25,271 bases of DNA, taken from assembly GCA_000320545.1 (NCBI GenBank), contig ADNK01001588.1:1-25271 (forward strand). Reading direction: 5' to 3'. Under the pieces are notes generated by a model. That model had not been told where the DNA came from and did not search any database. It worked only from the letters and a program-made list of their open reading frames with translations. The stretch's first letter is position 1. The number at the start of each line of letters is the position of its first letter. Of this stretch, positions 19,806-25,271 are shown one piece after another. This stretch comes from Bigelowiella natans CCMP2755 (taxonomy: Eukaryota; Cercozoa; Chlorarachniophyceae). The position numbers and the translations under genes were made by a program.

Positions 19806-20492
19806 CTAGTCACAGTGCGCCCTGTCCTTATTATAATTTCGATTGTTGTTAGCCACAGCTGGGATGAGCTGCTGAATGATACCTCCTGCACCCGATCGGC
19901 GTGTGTTTGCGGATCGCCAGCTCCGCACAACTAAGCAGCCCCCAATGGGGAGTAGCACAGTCGCGACCCCGCCGAAGACCCAACGAAGAGTGCTCCAATA
20001 CTCCGCCCGAGTGCGACAGTAGCGTCTAGTAATGACCGTCTGGGTTTGCTGCCAGGGTTTCCACCACGATGTCATGCGCCACAAGGGACCCACACCGTAG
20101 GGGCATGCGAACTGAAACTCGCAGAAGCTCGTGTACTCGTGAGCTTGCTTCTTCGACCTCCGGAGCAACAGGGCCACTTCTTCCCACTCGCAACACCCCA
20201 CAACCTGTTCCACGCGGATCAAAGCAGCCGCCTGCTTCCCGAGCCACGACGCTCCGGTGGCGTCCTCATAAGTCGCCGGGCGCATGTTCCCGGTGTCGTC
20301 GAGCAAGCCGTCGCACATTCGGAACGAGAACTGCCTCTCGGTGAAGAACTTGTTCGGGTCGTACTGCGTGAAAGAGCCAGTCTCTGCATTCTGCCCGGCG
20401 AAGGTCAGGCACGTACACCCGGGGGGCTTGCTCTCCTGGGCGAATCCAGGCAGAGCGAGGGCAGCTATCGTGAAGTGGGCGTAGGGTGCCAT
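19806..20492 (-). CDS. Small secreted or type I membrane protein, unknown family
   Basis: The frame encodes 228 residues from ATG 20492-20490. An upstream in-frame extension of 25 codons would bury the signal peptide, so the inner ATG is preferred. Residues 1-18 look like a signal peptide (MAPYAHFTIAALALPGFA, cleavage probably before QESK). An extracellular part has about eight cysteines (C26, C28, C60, C100, C101, C124, C130, C159) suited to disulfides. A hydrophobic segment at about 168-189 is followed by a basic RSWRSANTRR stop-transfer tail. The gene is visibly richer in G+C than its surroundings. The last 30 residues are low complexity and could be read-through of an unseen intron. It is transcribed away from the Miro gene across a 505-bp gap. 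I recognise no family. Confidence 0.6.
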   Translation of the reverse strand: MAPYAHFTIAALALPGFAQESKPPGCTCLTFAGQNAETGSFTQYDPNKFFTERQFSFRMCDGLLDDTGNMRPATYEDATGASWLGKQAAALIRVEQVVGCCEWEEVALLLRRSKKQAHEYTSFCEFQFACPYGVGPLWRMTSWWKPWQQTQTVITRRYCRTRAEYWSTLRWVFGGVATVLLPIGGCLVVRSWRSANTRRSGAGGIIQQLIPAVANNNRNYNKDRAHCD

Positions 20493-20997
20493 TTTTCGTA
20501 TCAGAGAGAAAGAGCAGATAGATGAATTGAGCAAAGTTGAAAACGCATGTGGTTCAACGTTCAGCAACTGTTTCTATATTTGTCGCAGGTGAGGTAACAT
20601 CAAAACAAAAAATCGCAGAAATTTTCCTCTCCCGGCTGACGTAGTTGTATTTGATTTGAACACAATAATTTGAACTTAGCACAACCACTCTGAAATCATT
20701 TTTTGGTTAAGTCTAATTTTGATATTTCAGATTTTTTTTCTTCTTGAATGGAGAATCACTGTTTCGGGAAAAATCTTAGAAATATGTCCATGAGAATCGA
20801 CCAGTTGAGCATGTCGCCATGTTCACATGTTGAAAAGGAGGCCTGTATAAAAATACAACCACCATTTACCAAGAATGAAGTGGCATTGTTGGTGATATTG
20901 TTGCAGCATTTATCAAGTCTCACAGCAGCTCACAGCACAACGTAGAAGGAAGGGCCACTGAGGCATCACCACGAACATAGGCGAACTGCTTCTGGAA
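20493..20997. promoter_or_regulatory. Divergent promoter region between the membrane-protein gene and the Miro gene
   Basis: A 505-bp gap with no convincing gene. A TATAAAAA word at 20846-20853 lies about 150 bp before the Miro ATG. A 65-codon plus-strand frame at 20748-20945 is probably 5' leader or chance. Confidence 0.35.
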
Positions 20998-23900
20998 ATG
21001 GTGCTAACTGTTGCGGTAGTTGGGGACGAACGCACAGGCAAGGTGTCAGCTTTACCACAATTTATCTTGCATAGGCATGACCATACTCATTGTTGCTTCT
21101 GGCTCATTTTGTGCTTCTTCTTACGGCATTCCAAAGACGAGTTTGGTAGCTAAGTGGGCTGCGGAGATCAGCTCCTGTCCAAATGACGGTGAGTCTTCGA
21201 AAAATATCAGTGAAGATCATTATAAACGTTTAATATAACTGAAAGCCAATTTACATCCTTCCGCATAATTTCCTGTTGCGGTAAAAAATGTTAGATGCGA
21301 AAGGCGTTCGTGATGCCCTTCTACAGCTACCAGACTGCTTAAGAAGCATCACTGTCCCAGCACATGTTTATGGAATGAATGAGGCTGTTCGTATTTCGGA
21401 CACGCGGCCGAAAAATCTTACGTCTTGCGCTCAAACGCTGCAGGTCTCCTGCCGCTAAATTTGTGCTCACTAGAATAAATGCTTTACCTTAATATTTTCA
21501 CGTTTAATATTTTCTTGGAAGAAATAACTGCACTCTATGCATAATTTCTATGGTTTAACAAATCGTTCTCATCATTTCTGTGTTCGTACTCTATCTATAA
21601 ACCCATTCAATTGTTCTTTTTCTCTTGTTCTTTCTTTCTCTCTGGTATGTGTGTGCGTGTGTGAACATCTCCCCCCCCCCCCCCCTCATAGGTTGCCGAC
21701 GTTGTGGTGGTTGTCTCTTCGGTAGTTGACAAAGTGTCACAGGAGAACGTGACGAACAAATGGTTACCATTTATTCGCAAGGTGCGGGTCGAAGTTGGTC
21801 TTGGAATGCCTCCTGTCTTTGAAGCTAGGAACAAGACGGATATAGGCAATTTAAATTTTAGTAACAATACTTCTATTCATAAATATGAAGAGGAAGGTGG
21901 ATCATCGAAAGTCAATAGCAATCACTCTCTATCTACTAAGAATGAGGGTTCATTGCCACCCCAGTCACTCGCTATTATAGCGACATCAAGAGCACCATCA
22001 TCATCAGGACCAGCGCCACCCATATTATTCTGTAGCTGTCTCTATGGTAGAAGCACTCAAGTGGTATTTCAAGAAGCAGTGAAGGCAGCATGGAGTCCTG
22101 AACACATCCTATGGACGCCAACGAAGCAACAGCAAAAGTGCAGACTTACACAAGCTTTCCGAAGGGTTCTTGCTTATCTCTTTCGTTCGTACGATAGAAA
22201 TCGCGATGGCATCCTGTGCGACAGAGAGATCAAATTCCTGGTGAACGATTTAGACCGTTATATGGCTCTTGAATTGGAAGGAGTAGGAGACTCTTCATCT
22301 ACTGCTAGATCTTATTATTCTGCTCCGATGGATTTCCAGCAGTTTGTTTTGATTATAAAGTCGGTACTAGATGGAGGCGAGAGTAACCGTTTGTGGTCTT
22401 TCTTACTGATCAAGGGGTTTGGGCGCAATTTAATGATGGTAGGACAACGAAGACCAGATTTTATTTCACCCCGTCAAACTTTTCCCTCCGTAACCTCAAG
22501 CATCCTTTATACTGCAAAGGATAATACAACAATAGTTCCACGTGAGTCAGAGAATTATTTTCTGGTAGATGATGCTTTGGAGCATCTCAAGTCGATTTTT
22601 GACACTTTCGACCATTCAAATTGCGGGTTTCTCTCTCGAAAGCAGGTTAAATCAGCACTTTTCGTATGTCCCGTGGATCCTTTTCTTCCTTTCCGTGAAA
22701 GAAGAGAAGGAGACACAAAAGAAAACTATAAGCAGTTCTGTGGAGAATTTATATCAAGAGATCAGTGGGTTGCAAGATGGCGGTATCTTACGGTTTGCAC
22801 TCCGGCTATTGTGGAAGAAGCATTGCCATATTTAGGTTATTATTCTCACAAAAGCAAATCTCACGCAGGAGTGTCTGTTGAGAGTCACCACCATCCTCTA
22901 CATATCTCCCACCACCAAGAATTTGGGAATAGTGGTGAGATAAATCAGAGGAAGCAGCGAAAAAAGGGAAGAGGTAAAGCAAACAAGAGAAGAATAAATG
23001 TGGTACGGACGCTCCTGCTGTCTTGCGATGAGATGTCACACCAGAATGTTCTGCGACTTTGCGACCAGATATCCCGCCTTGGTTGTGTCATGGAGGCTAC
23101 AACTAGCAGTAGTGGTTTATCAGCATCAGCAGTAACAAACAAAAAGAGTTCTGTCTTGGCTGCTTCTGCGGGTGCTAGCAGTTTACATGGCGAGGGTTGT
23201 CGTCCTCAATTTCAAAATGGAAAGATTCGTAACTCTCTACAGAAGGATCATGGGGATGCCAAAAGGAGAACGAAGAGAATAGCAAATTCCAAGACTGATT
23301 CTAGGTGAGAGTTATTGACAACTAGGAAATGGGGTGAATCACATGTTTTATTGTAGAGCGCATTATTATTAACAATGGTAGTACTATTGTTGTGACATTG
23401 AAGTGTGCGTGAATGAACTGATGAAGGATTGTAGAGGGGTGGATTTTCGTTACTTTTCGTGTTTTAGAGATAATAGGATGATTCTTTAGGTATTATTTTT
23501 TCAAATCGACGCCTAAAGACTTAGCGCGGCAGTACCGTCCTCGGAAGCTTCAACCTGGGATGAAGATTCCAAAAGAAACCCCCCGTCGGAAGATTAATGA
23601 CCACCATCATACGGAGGAAACAGTAGCAAAAGCAGACATAGCCGACAGTCAATCTATAGGGAAGATGGCAATATGCGATGATGATGATGAGATGGGTGAT
23701 TGGGAAACTAATGGCGGATACCCAAAAATTACTACTGCTGCTAACACTAACGCGAAAGCAGATGAATATGATGAGGATGGGCCTCTTCTTGTGATAAAAT
23801 ATAACGGTAGTAGTCTTAATCGGAATTGCTCTCGGATAGTAAGGAATGGAAAGCAGATGTCGGATCTTTATTTCGGAGAGAAATTGAACCTGTATGATGT

Positions 23901-24426
23901 CGTTGTAGTTGTGGCGAACAGCAGCAGCAATGACAGCTTGGACTTCGCAGAAACTCTGCTACGCAACGTTTCAAAGTCAATTCCAAAGAGCAACTTCGAT
24001 GGTGGGCCAACAAAAATTCTACTAATCCCCGAAAAAAAGAATAAGATCCAATATGAACACAAAATTGGTGCAGACATTGACCAGCGTTTCAAAAAAGACG
24101 CTGCTTTTATAGTCAAAGTAGACTCCGTACAAGAGATCTTTCAAGCTCTTATTAATGGAGCACTTTTGAGAAGGAGAAGATACCACAACCGCTTGGGGGG
24201 AGGTTGGATACCTTTTCTCATGAAAATGGTTGTCCCGATTGGGCTCTTGTTTGGAGCTGTAGTTGTTGGAAGAAAGAGTATGGCGGCAATAGAAGGCATT
24301 GCAGGAGACCATGATGGCATTTTACAACAGAGTTTTGGAAAAGTTATGCATTGGTGGAACAGTATATCATCAAACACCTCTAAAAAGAATGGTGGTGAGC
24401 ATCACCATTACAGGACATATTGGTGA
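20998..24426 (+). CDS. MIRO: Miro (mitochondrial Rho) GTPase with degraded second half, 5 exons
   Basis: Exons 20998-21042, 21137-21188, 21295-21443, 21692-23304 and 23490-24426 join in phase to 2796 nt, 931 residues. Miro proteins sit in the outer mitochondrial membrane and link mitochondria to motors and calcium. The N-terminal GTPase has an intact P-loop, GDERTGKTS (residues 9-17, split by intron 1), and NKTD (129-132). A Ser/Asn-rich linker follows, then EF-hand 1 (250-261, DRNRDGILCDRE, canonical) and EF-hand 2 (389-400, with Cys at position 5 and Gln at position 12, so weak). The second GTPase region lacks both a GxxxxGKS loop and NKxD. A hydrophobic segment (about 24217-24290) near the C terminus is the tail anchor. 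Usual length is about 600-650, so linkers are expanded here. Confidence 0.85.
21671..21691 (+). other. Poly-C splice acceptor of Miro exon 4
   Basis: Fifteen consecutive C residues (21671-21685) followed by TCATAG form the acceptor. A C-only tract is an unusual polypyrimidine tract and is prone to length change. Confidence 0.7.
23305..23489 (+). other. Last intron of the Miro gene
   Basis: Donor CTAG|GTGAGA and acceptor ATTCTTTAG|G give a matching phase (two bases plus one). The other nearby acceptor, after CCTAAAG at 23518, shifts the frame to an early stop and would lose the membrane anchor. Confidence 0.6.
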
Positions 24427-25153
24427 CGATGCACTTCAATCAACAAGTCATGTGTTAGCTGCTTTCTGACATGAAAGCACACATGTTGCATGCAGTCTAC
24501 TTTTTCTTTTAATCATGTGCGATGTTCTTCATTCCTTTTTGTTGATCAGCGATGCACACAATGATTTGTGCCTCTTGCTGTAGCATGGCACACGCCAAAA
24601 TGTCTCCTTCTGTGCGTGTGGTTCCGCACGTGAAAGTCTGAGCATGATGAACTGCGCAAACTTTCAACTAGTGCGCAAGAAAAATTGCAAAGCAACAAAT
24701 GCTCTTGGCAGAATGACAGGGGATGATGGTTCCAAAAACAGCGTCAAGATTCACTGAATCACAATCAAACAATGAATCAATGCAAATTGTTGCAAAATGC
24801 AAACAATTCTCAGACCACCAATCCTTGCACGTCTAGGAATCTTCCAAAATGTGAAAAAAACACTGTTTGTCTGAAACCTCGAACACGTTGCAACGTTCTT
24901 GAAGCAAGTGATGACAACGCAAATGTGTGGTCACTGCAAGGTGGTCGCTGACGCAATTCATGCACTTCCTAACTTCACAACACTGTGATGAGCTGAACAC
25001 GATTGGGTCATTGAAAATCTTTGCTGAGCCAGGACAGAAACGATGACAAAACAAGCACCACAGTGAACAAACTGGTAACAAACATCGTCAAGGGCACTTT
25101 TTACAGCTAAAGCAAAGAACAAAGTCGTGCAAAATGGTGACCCAGGGACAGGG
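24427..25153. other. Subtelomeric stretch without a recognised gene
   Basis: Between the Miro stop and the telomeric array I see no domain or RNA gene. An 82-codon minus-strand frame (24833-25081) is Cys/His-rich but begins and ends arbitrarily. The base-word style (GCAACAC, TTGCAAA) resembles 18.4-19.3 kb. Confidence 0.5.
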
Positions 25154-25207
25154 TTAGGGTTAGGGTTAGGGTTAGGGTTAGGGTTAGGGTTAGGGTTAGG
25201 GTTAGGG
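25154..25207 (+). repeat. Telomeric TTAGGG array, nine perfect units
   Basis: Nine TTAGGG units run toward the window's right edge, the orientation expected for the G-rich strand at a right chromosome end. Confidence 0.93.
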
Positions 25208-25271
25208 TAGGTTAGGTAGGTAGGTAGGTAGGTAGGTAGGTAGGTAGGTAGGTAGGTAGGTAGGTAGGTTA
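25208..25271 (+). repeat. TAGG tetranucleotide array beyond the telomeric repeats
   Basis: After one TAGG and one TTAGG, about thirteen TAGG units run to 25268, and the last bases TTA hint at another TTAGG(G). It could be a real degenerate telomere segment or a base-calling artefact of telomeric reads. Confidence 0.85.

Noticed and set aside
23519-23600. Splice acceptor after CCTAAAG at 23518 for the last Miro exon
   Set aside because: It shifts the frame to a stop at about 23598 and removes the conserved C-terminal region and membrane anchor.
24833-25081. Cys/His-rich minus-strand frame of 82 codons
   Set aside because: No zinc-finger spacing is convincing, no splice partners are seen, and it lies in subtelomeric filler.
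25208-25271. CRISPR-like or satellite array
   Set aside because: The unit is a simple 4-bp tandem repeat without spacers, directly continuing a telomeric array.

Overview
This is a eukaryotic chromosome-end window, probably from an intron-rich, alga-like protist. The genes are cut by many short GT-AG introns (about 50-400 bp), microsatellites are frequent, and the right edge is a TTAGGG-type telomeric array with its G-rich strand running outward. The lineage cannot be fixed from this sequence. A RING/PHD/BRCT BRCA1 relative recalls the plant lineage, but land plants usually have TTTAGGG telomeres.

Layout. At 208-1282 (minus) is a doubtful, partly resolved split gene. At 1402-7616 (plus) is a 19-exon BRCA1/BARD1-like gene; I resolved it completely, with every exon phase agreeing and 847 residues. 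Its order is RING, basic linker, a complete PHD-zinc knuckle-extended PHD (PZP) histone-reader module, a second basic linker, and tandem BRCT domains. At 8184-12159 is a nearly intact hAT DNA transposon with 18-bp terminal inverted repeats and 8-bp target duplications. Its transposase frame is broken by a 91-bp insert. The hAT sits inside a non-coding island (about 7870-15240) rich in CpG, palindromes and foldback repeats. From 15.3 to 19.8 kb is a gene graveyard: two diverged inverted copies of one coding-like repeat, a possible B-box/coiled-coil remnant, and much sequence without any convincing gene. At 19806-20492 (minus) is a GC-richer gene for a small secreted or type I membrane protein of unknown family. 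At 20998-24426 (plus) is a five-exon Miro GTPase gene (931 residues) with an intact first GTPase domain, one canonical and one degraded EF-hand, a degraded second GTPase domain and a C-terminal membrane anchor. At 24427-25153 is subtelomeric sequence, then nine perfect TTAGGG units that turn into a TAGG tetranucleotide array.

The two well-supported host genes are unrelated in function (DNA repair/chromatin and mitochondrial transport/calcium). I see no operon-like or cluster logic. The most unusual items are the RING-PZP-BRCT protein, the lopsided Miro, the hAT carrying a TSD-flanked mini-insert, and the telomere repeat transition.
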